64,000 nucleotides of DNA from JAAFIP01 sp043747295 (GCA_043747295.1 JAYTPK010000168.1:14740-78739); one strand, 5' to 3'; shown: positions 15,392-25,138, counted from the first letter of the stretch. The notes: generated by a model from the letters alone, not told the origin. Made by a program: numbers and translations.

Positions 15392-17878
15392 ATGAAACTA
15401 CAACGCCGTCTAAGTCATCTACTCATTGTTTTTTTAGTAACAGGTGCACTATGGTCGACCTCAGCTTTTGCACAAACCTGCGCAGCACCAGGCAAAAACG
15501 GTCCCTGCAACGCTCTAACCGGCGTAGTTAACAGCTACCACGCAGGAGCAGCCGACACCACTGTGTCGGCTGGCGCTAGTCAAATCACACTAGCCTCTAT
15601 TACGGGCCAACGAACTAGCAACCGCGCCTTGGAGATTGGCGACCAAGTGATAGTCATGCAAATGCAAGACTCTACAACGCCAGCCAATGCAGGCTTGCAT
15701 GAATATGCCACGGTAATTGGCATTGCAGGAAACGTCATTACTTTAAACCGGGCTCTAACTAACGCCTATGCGCAGCAAGTCAACACCACGCCAACAGTGC
15801 GTACCTTTCAGGTGATCTACGTGCCCCAATGCTCCACGGCCACCATTGCGGCAGCCAGCACAGTGTCGGCAGACCGCTGGGACATCAACGCCACAACGGG
15901 TGCAGGTACAGGTGGTGTCGTGGGCATCGACGTAGCGGGTAGTTTGGCGATTAACGGCACAATCACTGTAGCTGGAGCGGGTTTTCGCGGTGGGCCAGGC
16001 CGCAACGGCACAGGCAACCGCACAGGCGGGCTTTTCAGCGATGCTAACTATGCCTATGACTTAGCTGCCCCTAACGGTGCCATCAAAGGTGAAGGTACTG
16101 GCGGCACGCCTTTACAGGTGTTCAATGGTACGGTAACCCCAGTCAGTTACGCAGCACTTATTGCCCAGGGGTACACCGCAGGATCAGGCGGTCAAGGCTC
16201 TATTGGCAATGCAGGAGGTGGCGGTAATGATGGCACCCCTGCGACAGGCAGCAACCAATTTAACAGCGGCGGCGGTGGCGGTGGTAATGGCGGCACGGGT
16301 GGCAAGGGCGGCTTTAGCTGGTCCGCGAGCAACGATGCTGGGGGTCGCGGAGGCAGTGTGGTCACAAACAACGCAACCCGTTTAGTACTGGGCGGCGGCG
16401 GCGGTGCTGGTAGCACTAACAACAACGGAAATGCAGATGCCATTACAGCATGGCCCCCCATAGTTAGCACAACCACGCGGCCGCTACCCACTGCAACGGG
16501 CACGGCCAACGGAGCCGACGGCCCCATCAGCTCCAGCGGTGCGTCCGGCGGAGGTGTGGTGTTGATACGTGCTGGCACACTGGCAGCTAGCACAGGCCGC
16601 GTGATTGCCGATGGTTATACGGCGCACAATAATTCTGGTGGCTCCGAGGCGGCTGGTGGTGGCGGTGCAGGCGGTAGTATTTTTATTAGCGCATTAAGCG
16701 GCAATGGCGCTGGCTTAACCCTGAGCGCTTCCGGTGGCGGCGGTGGCTACTCTAACTATTATGACCACGGGCCCGGCGGCGGCGGCGGCGGCGGCTATGT
16801 TGAAACTTCATTAAGCGCAGCGACTATTGCCGTGCTGGGTGGTACCAATGGCTACGACGGCTGTTGTGCAGGAGGAGCAGGCAACGGTAGTCCCAAAACC
16901 TACAACGCTGCACCAGGCGTGGGTGCAGTTAGCCTATTTCCGACAGGTATACCTACAGGTAACAGCGCTGGCGCGCAGTGTTTACCTGTTTTAACGGTGA
17001 CTAAATCTACCACCACGCCTGTTCTTACACTGCCTAGCCAAACTACGGCCCAATATTTGATCACGGTGCGCAACGCGACGACAGCGGGCACAGCTTACGG
17101 TGTGGCTCTGTCCGACGCATTGCCAGTACCCTTTGGCCTGCAAACGGTAACCCAATTGGGCACTACGACCATAAGCGGCACGAGCACCACGGGCCCGAGC
17201 CCCACTACCCCAAACCAATCGGGCAGCACGCCCACTGCGGTGTTTGGTGTAGCAGGCAGTGCCAATAACCCCGCCACACCGTCGTTCACCATAGCACCCG
17301 GGGGTTCGGTCACATTGACTTTTATTGTCAACGTCAACACCACTACGCTAGCAACCTTTCAAAACAGCGCCAGCGCCACCTTTACCGATCCCACCCGCAC
17401 CACGGGCGGCCCGGCCATAGGCTCAGCCACCATCAACCCAGCGGTATCCCCTGGCGGTACCTTCGCCAGTGGCGCAGCGGTGGGTGGCACTAACTACGCC
17501 AGCGGTTCATCTGCGGTAGATGACGTGCGGCTAGTAGCAACCACCACTCTCACAGTCACCAAAACAGACGGTACCGCCACGCTGATAGCTGGCAGCACCA
17601 CAGCCTACACCGTGACCTTCAGCAACACAGGCGGTTTTGCGGCCAATAACGCCATCATTAAAGACATCCCTAGTGCAGGCCTTACCTGCACCACGGTGAC
17701 CTGCGTTTCCACCACGGGCAGCGCCAGTTGCCCAGTAGGCCTTACATTGGGTACACCCACACCTGTGGCTAGCGTACCTAATTTATTTAATACTACAGGC
17801 ATCGCTATCACCACTTTCCCACCAGCCAGCAGTGTTAATTTAGTGGTGAGCTGCAATGTGACGGCCACTGGCCAATAA
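15392..17878 (+). CDS. Secreted glycine-rich protein with DUF11 (conserved repeat) domains
   Basis: 828 residues with a signal peptide (basic MKLQRRLSH, hydrophobic 10-26, cleavage near AFA/QTC). Residues ~30-180 are a beta-rich region (ALEIGDQVIVMQMQD). Residues ~190-510 are extremely glycine-rich, with runs such as GGGGGGNGGTGGKGG and GPGGGGGGGYVE reminiscent of PE-PGRS or beta-roll structural proteins. Two DUF11-like domains (~530-690 and ~715-825) carry LTVTKSTTTP and LTVTKTDGTA followed by YLITVRN / YTVTFSN. DUF11 proteins are surface or matrix proteins. There is no C-terminal sorting signal or autotransporter barrel, so the mode of release is unclear. It stands alone between gluQ and trmB and has a biased, Ala/Thr/Gly-rich composition. 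Confidence 0.75.
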   Translation: MKLQRRLSHLLIVFLVTGALWSTSAFAQTCAAPGKNGPCNALTGVVNSYHAGAADTTVSAGASQITLASITGQRTSNRALEIGDQVIVMQMQDSTTPANAGLHEYATVIGIAGNVITLNRALTNAYAQQVNTTPTVRTFQVIYVPQCSTATIAAASTVSADRWDINATTGAGTGGVVGIDVAGSLAINGTITVAGAGFRGGPGRNGTGNRTGGLFSDANYAYDLAAPNGAIKGEGTGGTPLQVFNGTVTPVSYAALIAQGYTAGSGGQGSIGNAGGGGNDGTPATGSNQFNSGGGGGGNGGTGGKGGFSWSASNDAGGRGGSVVTNNATRLVLGGGGGAGSTNNNGNADAITAWPPIVSTTTRPLPTATGTANGADGPISSSGASGGGVVLIRAGTLAASTGRVIADGYTAHNNSGGSEAAGGGGAGGSIFISALSGNGAGLTLSASGGGGGYSNYYDHGPGGGGGGGYVETSLSAATIAVLGGTNGYDGCCAGGAGNGSPKTYNAAPGVGAVSLFPTGIPTGNSAGAQCLPVLTVTKSTTTPVLTLPSQTTAQYLITVRNATTAGTAYGVALSDALPVPFGLQTVTQLGTTTISGTSTTGPSPTTPNQSGSTPTAVFGVAGSANNPATPSFTIAPGGSVTLTFIVNVNTTTLATFQNSASATFTDPTRTTGGPAIGSATINPAVSPGGTFASGAAVGGTNYASGSSAVDDVRLVATTTLTVTKTDGTATLIAGSTTAYTVTFSNTGGFAANNAIIKDIPSAGLTCTTVTCVSTTGSASCPVGLTLGTPTPVASVPNLFNTTGIAITTFPPASSVNLVVSCNVTATGQ

Positions 17879-17958
17879 AACACGCCTCTGCAACACGATA
17901 GCGCTTGGCTAACCAAGCCAGCCAGCGCGTGCTCTGTGCCCTCTACAATCGAGGGCGT

Positions 17959-18780
17959 ATGAGCGATATTTCTCCCCTTCCCCCAGCCACTGTACCTGCA
18001 GCAGCAGACACCGCAGTACCCACCACCCCGCATCCCAAAGCCCGCCCCATTCGCAGCTTTGTGCTGCGCACCGGCCGCACCACCGTAGGCCAAGCCAAAG
18101 CACTGGAGGATTTGGGCCCTCAATATTTGCTGCCGTATCAATCAAACGCTATAGATTTAATAGCTGTACAAGCAGTAAATACTTGGACTACTGGCCAAAA
18201 TGCTACTCAAACCATCCTAGAAATCGGTTTTGGCATGGGCGAAGCCACAGCACACATTGCCAAGCTGCTGCCGCAAGCTTTGTACTTGGCCTGTGAGGTG
18301 CATCCACCCGGTGTGGGCGCGTTGCTCAAGCGTATTGGTGATGAAGGCATTGGCAATATTCGCATCATTCAGCACGATGCCGTGCAAGTGCTAGAGCACA
18401 TGCTGGCGCCAGACAGCCTAGACGCAGTGCACATTTTCTTCCCCGACCCTTGGCATAAAAAACGCCACAATAAACGCCGCTTGATCCAAGCGCCCTTGGT
18501 CAAATTGCTAGCCTCACGCATTAAGCCTGGCGGCTATATCCACTGCGCTACCGACTGGGAAAACTACGCCGAGCAAATCTTGCAAGTGCTGACCGATGAG
18601 CCGCTGCTCTCCAACACGGTGCCCGGCACACCAGCCACTGGCACCGCACCTGCTACTGGCTATGCACCCAAGCCGGATTACCGACCGCTGACGAAATTTG
18701 AAAACAGGGGTATTAAGCTAGGCCACGGAGTATGGGATCTGGTGTTTAGACGCAACATGGCGCACAGTTCAGGTGCATAG
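17959..18780 (+). CDS. trmB: tRNA (guanine-N7-)-methyltransferase, carrying an in-frame repeat copy
   Basis: 273 residues from ATG 17959; an upstream in-frame ATG at 17905 would add 18 residues not typical of the family. TrmB methylates G46 of tRNA with S-adenosylmethionine. The SAM site is LEIGFGMGEATAHIAK (~87-102), CEVHPPGV follows, and the tRNA motif FFPDPWHKKRHNKRR is intact; C-terminal TKFENRGIKLGHGVWDL is typical. Residues ~63-80 (NAIDLIAVQAVNTWTTG) come from dispersed-repeat copy 4, in the loop before the first SAM strand where E. coli TrmB also has a variable stretch. The N-terminal ~35 residues are Pro/Ala-rich and probably disordered. A single gene with its own leader after the DUF11 gene. 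Confidence 0.92.
   Translation: MSDISPLPPATVPAAADTAVPTTPHPKARPIRSFVLRTGRTTVGQAKALEDLGPQYLLPYQSNAIDLIAVQAVNTWTTGQNATQTILEIGFGMGEATAHIAKLLPQALYLACEVHPPGVGALLKRIGDEGIGNIRIIQHDAVQVLEHMLAPDSLDAVHIFFPDPWHKKRHNKRRLIQAPLVKLLASRIKPGGYIHCATDWENYAEQILQVLTDEPLLSNTVPGTPATGTAPATGYAPKPDYRPLTKFENRGIKLGHGVWDLVFRRNMAHSSGA
18145..18198 (-). repeat. Dispersed repeat, copy 4 (inside trmB, in frame)
   Basis: Minus-strand reading GTAGTCCAAGTATTTACTGC, TTGTACAGCTATT, AAATCTATAGCGTT. trmB reads it backwards, giving IDLIAVQAVNTWTT. The TAA that intergenic copies such as copy 9 carry in this reading (in ATATAAGTAA) is here CAA. Confidence 0.9.
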
Positions 18781-18809
18781 CTAGATGCATAAGGCATTAA
18801 AATAACACC

Positions 18810-19727
18810 ATGCTTTACTTGAACAATCTCTTGTCCACTATCGCTGTGGGCATATTGATTGCGTCCATCATCGAGGCTTTCGTGTTGACCTGGCGCAAAC
18901 CCGGCACCTACGACTGGGCTAGCATGGGTGTTTCGGTGTGCGACATGGTCATTCGCAACATACTGCGCTTTTTTCTACCGGCCACCTTTGTTATCACTGT
19001 TTCTGATTGGCTGTGGGAGCACCGCATCGCCACCATACCGCTGGACAATATTGCCAGCTTCTTTGTGCTGTTTATGGGCCAAGAGTTTTGCTATTACTGG
19101 TACCACCGCGCAGGCCACCGCGTGCGTTGGTTCTGGCTAAGCCACGGCATTCACCATTCGTCCAACACACTTAACCTAGCCGCCGCCTACCGCCTTAGCT
19201 GGACGGCAGGCTACACCGGCGTGATCTTATTTTTTATGCCTTTGGTGTGGCTAGGCTTTCCAGTCAAAGTGGTGTTGTCCTGCCTAGCGCTTAATTTGTT
19301 TTACCAGTTCTGGTTGCATGCAACTTGGGTTCCACGCCTAGGCTGGCTCGAAGGCATCATCAACACACCCTCATCGCACCGCGTGCACCACGCCAGTAAT
19401 GTGCAGTACCTAGACGGCAACTACGGCGGAGTGTTGATCGTGTTTGACCGCATGTTTGGCACCTACATTCCCGAGAGCAAAGCCGTTGACATCACCTACG
19501 GCTGGGTCGAACCGATACGCACGCTCAACGTGTTCAAGCTGCAGGCCACGCCTTGGATACAGCTGTTTAACGACCTGCGCGCTGCACGCTCAGCGCACGA
19601 GGTAGTGGGGTTGCTGTGCAAGCCACCCGGTTGGCGTGCTGATGGTCTAGGCAACACGACAGACAATCTGCGCCACGGCAGCGTGCAAATCGCACCGTCA
19701 GTAGCCACGACAGTTACGGACAAATAA
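18810..19727 (+). CDS. Fatty acid hydroxylase / sterol desaturase superfamily membrane protein
   Basis: 305 residues with about four hydrophobic helices (5-25, 48-70, 75-95, 133-175). The eight-histidine di-iron pattern is complete: HRAGH (~99-103), HGIHH (~112-116) and HRVHH (~190-194), plus the lone H in FWLHATW between them. Members hydroxylate or desaturate lipids with O2; bacterial ones act on fatty acids, sterols or carotenoids. It starts 29 bases after trmB and has no pathway genes beside it, so the substrate is unknown. The ~40-residue C-terminal tail lacks family motifs. Confidence 0.82.
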   Translation: MLYLNNLLSTIAVGILIASIIEAFVLTWRKPGTYDWASMGVSVCDMVIRNILRFFLPATFVITVSDWLWEHRIATIPLDNIASFFVLFMGQEFCYYWYHRAGHRVRWFWLSHGIHHSSNTLNLAAAYRLSWTAGYTGVILFFMPLVWLGFPVKVVLSCLALNLFYQFWLHATWVPRLGWLEGIINTPSSHRVHHASNVQYLDGNYGGVLIVFDRMFGTYIPESKAVDITYGWVEPIRTLNVFKLQATPWIQLFNDLRAARSAHEVVGLLCKPPGWRADGLGNTTDNLRHGSVQIAPSVATTVTDK

Positions 19728-19769
19728 ACCGTAAGCTAGCGAATATCTCGCGCATGTGGTCCCATTGGC

Positions 19770-20111
19770 TTAGCGCCTGCGTGCGGGCTTGACGCTGTTG
19801 TCGTAGTACTCGGGTGCTTTCTTTTGCACCCACACTATAAAACTGCCGATCTCAGGGTGCGCCTGCAATGCGGGCCATGTAGCGAAGCCGCGTGCAAGTT
19901 CTTTCTCACTGAAGGTTGCATGAATTTTGCGGTGGCATATGCGGTGTACCGTGCTGGTGTCGCGCCCGCCTTGACTTTTGGGCACCAAGTGGTGCTCATC
20001 GACACTGCGCCCAGCCACCAATAATCTGCCACACAAGGGGCAGCTGCCCAAAGCCTGCGCAACATATTGCGGTGCTAAATCTGCGTTACGCAGACTACGT
20101 TTTGCAACCAT
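19770..20111 (-). CDS. Small HNH endonuclease-like protein
   Basis: 113 residues. CPLCGRLL (24-31) is one half of a zinc knuckle. VDEHHLVPKSQGGRDT carries the HNH catalytic histidines, and VHRICHRKIHATFSEKELA completes the HNH motif with the second Cys and the metal-binding His. The length is right for a free-standing HNH protein of the widespread group with no phage context. Function unknown: such proteins may cut DNA or have been co-opted as zinc proteins. It is a lone minus-strand gene between the fatty acid hydroxylase gene and repeat copy 5. Basic throughout, with a KPARRR tail. Confidence 0.7.
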   Translation of the reverse strand: MVAKRSLRNADLAPQYVAQALGSCPLCGRLLVAGRSVDEHHLVPKSQGGRDTSTVHRICHRKIHATFSEKELARGFATWPALQAHPEIGSFIVWVQKKAPEYYDNSVKPARRR

Positions 20112-20154
20112 GGTTTAAAAAAATGAAATCAGACACTGCGGCTTCATGCAGACC

Positions 20155-20233
20155 AAAAAGTAGCACTTTTACCCATCATATTGGCCTATAGTCCAAGTAT
20201 TTATTGCTTATATAGCTATGCAATTAATAGCGC
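20155..20233 (+). repeat. Dispersed repeat, copy 5 (intergenic, beside the alaS stop)
   Basis: Flank AAAAAGTAGCACTTTTACCC then core CTATAGTCCAAGTATTTATT, GCTTATATAGCTATGC and AATTAATAGCGC. It ends two bases before the alaS stop codon, another copy exactly at a gene end. Confidence 0.88.
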
Positions 20234-20234
20234 A

Positions 20235-22910
20235 TTAAATACGCTCGGTGACCCACGCTTGCACACTGGCCAGCGCCGCAGCCAGCTTGGCGGGCTCTGT
20301 GCCGCCGGCCATGGCCATGTCGGGCTTGCCGCCACCTTTGCCGCCCACTTGGCTGGCTACAAAATTGGCCAAATCACCAGCTTTCACTTTGCCAATGGTG
20401 TCAGCCGTTACGCCCGCAGCAATTTGCACTTTGTCGCCGTCCACGGCGGCCAAAACGATCACAGCGGTTTTCAGCTTGTCTTTCAGCTTGTCCATCGTGT
20501 CGCGCAGGGTTTTGGCCGCGTCAGCCCCCGAACCTACGCCCTCCAGCTTCACAGCCACCAGCTTGATGCCTTTGATGTCTGCAGCCCCTTCAGACAGCGA
20601 GTCGCCTTGGCTTGACGCCAGCTTGCCTTTGGCAGCGGACAGTTCTTTCTCCAGCGCCTTCATGTCAGCCTGCATTTGCGCAATGCGTGCTGACAGCTCG
20701 GCAGGCTGGGTTTTCAGGGCTGCGGCGGCGGTATTGACCGTGGCTTCTAGATTTTGCACGTACTCCACAGCGCCAATGCCGGTCACCGCTTCAATGCGGC
20801 GCACACCAGCGGCCACGCCGCTTTCGGCCACGATTTTGAACAGGCCAATATCACCCGTGCGCTGCACATGCGTACCGCCGCACAGCTCTTTGGACGAGCC
20901 AATCGACAGCACACGCACCTCGTCGCCGTACTTCTCGCCAAACAGCATCATCGCGCCGGTTTTCTTAGCCTCTTCAATCGGCATGACCTGCGCGCTGGTG
21001 ACCGCGTTGGCCAAAATTTCGGCGTTGACTTGGGTTTCAATTGCCACAATCTGCGCATCAGTCACTGGCGCATTGTGTGTAAAGTCAAAACGCGTGCGGT
21101 CTGCGGTCACCAAGCTGCCTTTTTGCTGCACATGGCTGCCTAACACTTCACTCAGGGCCTTGTGCATCAAATGGGTGGCGCTGTGGTTACGCACGGTGCG
21201 GTTACGCGCCTCGGCGTTAACCTTGGCCTTGATAGCATCGCCCACTTTGATGGTGCCACTGTGCATCTCGCCATGGTGGCCAAACACATCGGTTTTGATC
21301 TTTTGCGTGTCTAGTGCGGCAAAAATAGCGTCGCCCGTGCCAAATAGCAGGCCCTCGTCACCTGCTTGGCCGCCGCTTTCGGCATAAAACGGTGTCACAT
21401 CTAACACCACAACACCTTGTTGACCTTTTGTAAGCTGCTGCACGGGTGCGCCATCGGCATATAAAGCCACCACTTTTGCCGCGCCCTCTAGCGTGGTGTA
21501 TCCCGTAAATGTATTGGATTGGCCAGCGTAGTCTAGCGCTTTGTCCATCTTGAACTTGCCTGCAGCGCGGGCTTGGTTTTTTTGCTTTTCCATGGCGATG
21601 TTAAAGCCAGCTTCGTCCACACTCAGGTCACGCTCGCGGCATACGTCAGCGCTCAGGTCGAGCGGAAAACCATAGGTGTCGTGCAGCTTGAAAGCTACAT
21701 CGCCCGGCAAGGTTTGCACTTTGGCTTTACCCGTGGCTGCGTCGTAGCCCAAAGCAGAATCTAAAATCTCCATGCCAGTGGCTAGCGTTTCAAAAAACCG
21801 CTCTTCTTCAACTTTTAAAACATCCATCACCCGCGCAGCGTCGCTCTTCAAACGCGGATACGCATCGCCCATCATGCGCACCAGGTCGGGCACCAGCTTG
21901 TGGAAAAACGGAGTCTTTTTGCCCAGCTTGTAGCCGTGGCGAATGGCGCGGCGGATGATGCGGCGCTGCACGTAGCCGCGCCCTTCGTTGCTAGGCACCA
22001 CGCCGTCGCTGACCAAAAACGCGGTAGCGCGGATGTGGTCTGCAATCACGCGCAGGCTTTTGTTGTTCAGGTCGGTCACGCCGGTTTCGCGGCCAGCGGC
22101 TTTGATCAGCTGGTCAAAAATGTCGATTTCGTAGTTGCTGTGAACATGTTGAAGAATGGCGGCAAGGCGCTCTAGGCCCATACCGGTATCAACGCAAGGC
22201 GCGGGCAGTTTGTTCAGCGAGCCATCGCTCTGCATGTCAAACTGCATGAACACGTGGTTCCAAATCTCGATAAAACGGTCGCCATCCTCACCCGGGCTGC
22301 CCGGTGGGCCACCGGGGATGTGCGGGCCGTGGTCATAAAAAATCTCGCTGCACGGGCCGCACGGCCCGGTGTCTGCCATCATCCAAAAGTTATCGGACGC
22401 GTATTTTTTGCCTTTGTTGTCGCCAATGCGGATCACACGCTCTGGTGGCAGACCGATTTCTTTAGTCCAAATGTCATAAGCTTCGTCGTCGTCAATGTAA
22501 ATCGTGGCCGTCAGCTTCTCAGGCGGCAGCTTGTAAACCTGGGTCAACAGCTCCCAGCCCCATTTGAGTGAGTCGCGCTTAAAGTAGTCACCAAAGCTCC
22601 AGTTGCCCAACATCTCAAAAAACGTGTGGTGGCGTGCGGTGTAGCCTACATTTTCTAGGTCGTTGTGTTTGCCGCCTGCGCGCAGGCAGGCCTGTACGCT
22701 GGCTGCGCGCACATACGAGCGCTTGTCAGCGCCCAAAAACACGTCTTTAAACTGCACCATGCCGCTGTTGGTAAACATCAGCGTGGGGTCGTTGCCAGGC
22801 ACCAGTGGGCTGGATTCGACCACGGTATGGCCTTTGGTGGCGTAAAAATCGAGAAAAGACTTGCGAATGTCTGCGACGGAGAATTTGGGGGAAGAGCTAG
22901 CTTGTGTCAT
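20235..22910 (-). CDS. alaS: Alanyl-tRNA synthetase
   Basis: 891 residues, close to the usual ~875. Catalytic core: motif 1 LMFTNSGMVQFKDVF near residue 40, motif 3 CVDTGMGLERLAAILQ around 240, then a tRNA-recognition region. The editing domain has HSATHLMHKAL and the zinc-binding CGGTHVQRTGDIG. The C-terminal oligomerisation/C-Ala domain ends with GGKGGGKPDMAMAGG. It charges tRNA(Ala) and removes mischarged Ser/Gly. The start ATG at 22910 follows a short leader with no clear attenuator. It is separated by 66 bases from the GH31 gene upstream, and read-through from that operon is possible since no terminator is visible there. Confidence 0.98.
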   Translation of the reverse strand: MTQASSSPKFSVADIRKSFLDFYATKGHTVVESSPLVPGNDPTLMFTNSGMVQFKDVFLGADKRSYVRAASVQACLRAGGKHNDLENVGYTARHHTFFEMLGNWSFGDYFKRDSLKWGWELLTQVYKLPPEKLTATIYIDDDEAYDIWTKEIGLPPERVIRIGDNKGKKYASDNFWMMADTGPCGPCSEIFYDHGPHIPGGPPGSPGEDGDRFIEIWNHVFMQFDMQSDGSLNKLPAPCVDTGMGLERLAAILQHVHSNYEIDIFDQLIKAAGRETGVTDLNNKSLRVIADHIRATAFLVSDGVVPSNEGRGYVQRRIIRRAIRHGYKLGKKTPFFHKLVPDLVRMMGDAYPRLKSDAARVMDVLKVEEERFFETLATGMEILDSALGYDAATGKAKVQTLPGDVAFKLHDTYGFPLDLSADVCRERDLSVDEAGFNIAMEKQKNQARAAGKFKMDKALDYAGQSNTFTGYTTLEGAAKVVALYADGAPVQQLTKGQQGVVVLDVTPFYAESGGQAGDEGLLFGTGDAIFAALDTQKIKTDVFGHHGEMHSGTIKVGDAIKAKVNAEARNRTVRNHSATHLMHKALSEVLGSHVQQKGSLVTADRTRFDFTHNAPVTDAQIVAIETQVNAEILANAVTSAQVMPIEEAKKTGAMMLFGEKYGDEVRVLSIGSSKELCGGTHVQRTGDIGLFKIVAESGVAAGVRRIEAVTGIGAVEYVQNLEATVNTAAAALKTQPAELSARIAQMQADMKALEKELSAAKGKLASSQGDSLSEGAADIKGIKLVAVKLEGVGSGADAAKTLRDTMDKLKDKLKTAVIVLAAVDGDKVQIAAGVTADTIGKVKAGDLANFVASQVGGKGGGKPDMAMAGGTEPAKLAAALASVQAWVTERI

Positions 22911-22976
22911 ATAGGGCTATTTTAAGGCCCTTCACACAGCTACTTAGCCCGTGCAGGGGCAATTAAACAGCGCACC

Positions 22977-25115
22977 TTAAAATTTGCGGTGCTCTACCAC
23001 TGGGTCATCAAATCTAGGCGCATTCTGGCCTTGCGGCGCAGCCAGGGGCAGCACCGCGCCGCTTGGGGCAAATAACGGCAATGTCGACAATGGCGCTGGC
23101 ACGCTGTGCCAAGCCCCTGTCTCGTAGCGTTTAGCCGTATAAAAATCAAACCAAGCTGCCGGCCCTTTGGGCAGATACACCTTGCGCATTAGCTCGCCTT
23201 GCTGCACCACGGGTGCTACCAGCAACGCGTCGCCCAGCATAAAGTCATCGCAGTCTGCGTAACACTGCTCATCGTCTGGGTAATTGAAAAACGTGGGCCG
23301 AATGATGGGCGCTTGGTGGCTGCTGGCGCGTTCAAACAAACTCCACAAATAGGGCATCAGCTGGTAGCGCAGGGTGATAGCGGCAATGACTTCTTTTTTA
23401 ACCGAGGCATGCATCCAGGGCAGGTTAATCGTGCCATCGGTCTTCCAAGAGTTCATGACCATGCGCGGGTTCAGGCAGCAGGCTTGCACCCAGCGCAAAA
23501 ACAGCTCTGGGTCAGGGCTTGGCCCGGCAAAGCCGCCCACATCGTGGCCTACGTTAAACATGCCCGACAGGCTCATTTGCAGGCCGGTGCGCAGGTTCCA
23601 GCGCAAGGTCTCCCAACTGGTGGTGTTGTCACCCGTCCAGGTTTGGGCATAGCGCTGAATACCGGGCATGCCACCGCGTGTGACGGTGTACACAGGCTCA
23701 GCAGGGTTGTGCGCAGCTTGGGCCTCAAAGGTAGCCCGCGTCATCAGCAGTGGGTGCAGCGGGCGGCTGCGTTGCATGGGCAAAGCCGTGCCAAAGCCGT
23801 GGCAACTGGCTTGGTCATCCATCACCGCGTATTCGTTGTTGTCGTTCCAGCCTACATCAATGCCGTAGTCCAGCACTTGGCGTTTGAGTGACTGCTGCCA
23901 CCACGTCACCACGCTGGGCTGCGTAAAGTCTAGGTGCGAGCCTACGCCGTCCCAAAACTGCTCGACGATGGGCTGCCCTGTTAGCGCATTGCGTATAAAA
24001 CCGCCCGATTGCTTGATCTCGCTATAGGCTGGGTGGTCGTCTAGCAAACACGGTTTGATATTGGCCACTAAGCGCAGACCGGCAGACTGAAACTGCGCAT
24101 TAAGCTCTTTGGGCTGTGGGAATTTATCGTTGTTCCAAGTAAATACATAGCGCCGTTTACCGCGCGACGAATAGCCTGAACCGTAGTGAAAAGAAGTTAT
24201 TGGTACACTCTCAGCCATGCAGCGCGCTATAAACTGGCTTAACTGATTTTGCGCATCGCTGGCGTCAGCCAAGCCCATCGCAGTTTGGGCATAGCCTAAT
24301 GACCAGCGCGGTGGCAAATGGGTGCCGCCAATCAAGCGCACATATTGGGCAATCACGTCGGCAGCGCTAGACCCGGTCATCACGTAATAGTCTAGGTCGC
24401 CGTCATCAATGTCTACATAGCGGTAGGCATCGTGGTAGTTGTCGTGTTCGCAGCCTAGGTCAAACGTACACGCGGCCATCGTGTCGTAGTACATGCCCAC
24501 CCAGTGGCCGCCGCTGGTGCGCGTGAGCACAAAAGGCCAGTGTTTGTACAGTGGGTCGCCCGACTGCGGGTCGTAGCCCAGTGCGTCCAGCGCCAGCGTG
24601 CGCAAGCGGCGGCCTTGTAAATTCAGCGGCCCGGTTTTGTCACCCAAGCCGTAGTAGCGCTCTGCCCTGTCGCGCTGCAGATAGTGGCGTACAGCGCCTG
24701 TGCGCTCACTGCAAAAATACGCTGATGTAGCGCGGTCGCGCAGTAACGTATCGCCACTGGCGGTCTGCCAGCTGATGGTCAATGGGTTGCAATTGACATG
24801 CACAGTCAGTTGCTGCGTTTTTAAAGTAATGCTGTTGTCGGTTTTTTGAATATCCAAGCTAGGTACATAAAAACCCGCAGTGTCATCACGCGCCCTGCCC
24901 TGCCAAGGCGTATCTTGTGTATGCTGCTTGCTGCCAGCAGATACTGGTGCAATAGCCCAAGTGCGCGGCTCTTTGTAGCCATTGGCCTGGCGCAGTCGTA
25001 CCCTGAATAATGTTTCACCCAAGGCCTCCACAGCAAATTGACTACCGTCTGGCAACTTTAATTGCACGCCATTGGCAGTTTGCGCTGCCGACTTGGCATG
25101 GCCTACAACTTTCAT
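22977..25115 (-). CDS. Glycoside hydrolase family 31 (alpha-glucosidase/alpha-xylosidase type)
   Basis: 712 residues without a signal peptide, so cytoplasmic. An N-terminal beta-sandwich (~1-220) precedes the TIM barrel. The catalytic nucleophile is D425 in VGWNDNNEY, in the place of the usual W-x-D-x-N-E motif, and the acid/base is D496 in TGDNTTSW. MSLSGMFNVGHDVGGFAG is the conserved loop after it. GH31 enzymes cleave alpha-glucosides, alpha-xylosides or sulfoquinovosides; the specificity is not readable here. It is the last gene of the SBP-permease-permease-ATPase operon, 23 bases after the ATPase, so it likely hydrolyses the imported oligosaccharide. A role in hexuronate-containing sugars is suggested only by the adjoining uronate genes. 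Confidence 0.9.
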   Translation of the reverse strand: MKVVGHAKSAAQTANGVQLKLPDGSQFAVEALGETLFRVRLRQANGYKEPRTWAIAPVSAGSKQHTQDTPWQGRARDDTAGFYVPSLDIQKTDNSITLKTQQLTVHVNCNPLTISWQTASGDTLLRDRATSAYFCSERTGAVRHYLQRDRAERYYGLGDKTGPLNLQGRRLRTLALDALGYDPQSGDPLYKHWPFVLTRTSGGHWVGMYYDTMAACTFDLGCEHDNYHDAYRYVDIDDGDLDYYVMTGSSAADVIAQYVRLIGGTHLPPRWSLGYAQTAMGLADASDAQNQLSQFIARCMAESVPITSFHYGSGYSSRGKRRYVFTWNNDKFPQPKELNAQFQSAGLRLVANIKPCLLDDHPAYSEIKQSGGFIRNALTGQPIVEQFWDGVGSHLDFTQPSVVTWWQQSLKRQVLDYGIDVGWNDNNEYAVMDDQASCHGFGTALPMQRSRPLHPLLMTRATFEAQAAHNPAEPVYTVTRGGMPGIQRYAQTWTGDNTTSWETLRWNLRTGLQMSLSGMFNVGHDVGGFAGPSPDPELFLRWVQACCLNPRMVMNSWKTDGTINLPWMHASVKKEVIAAITLRYQLMPYLWSLFERASSHQAPIIRPTFFNYPDDEQCYADCDDFMLGDALLVAPVVQQGELMRKVYLPKGPAAWFDFYTAKRYETGAWHSVPAPLSTLPLFAPSGAVLPLAAPQGQNAPRFDDPVVEHRKF

Positions 25116-25138
25116 AGTTTATCCCTAAGCCTTACGCT

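Noticed and set aside
20248..21387. Long open frame on the plus strand inside alaS
   Set aside because: It mirrors the codon structure of alaS (Ala/Ser/Thr-rich shadow) and has no family resemblance.
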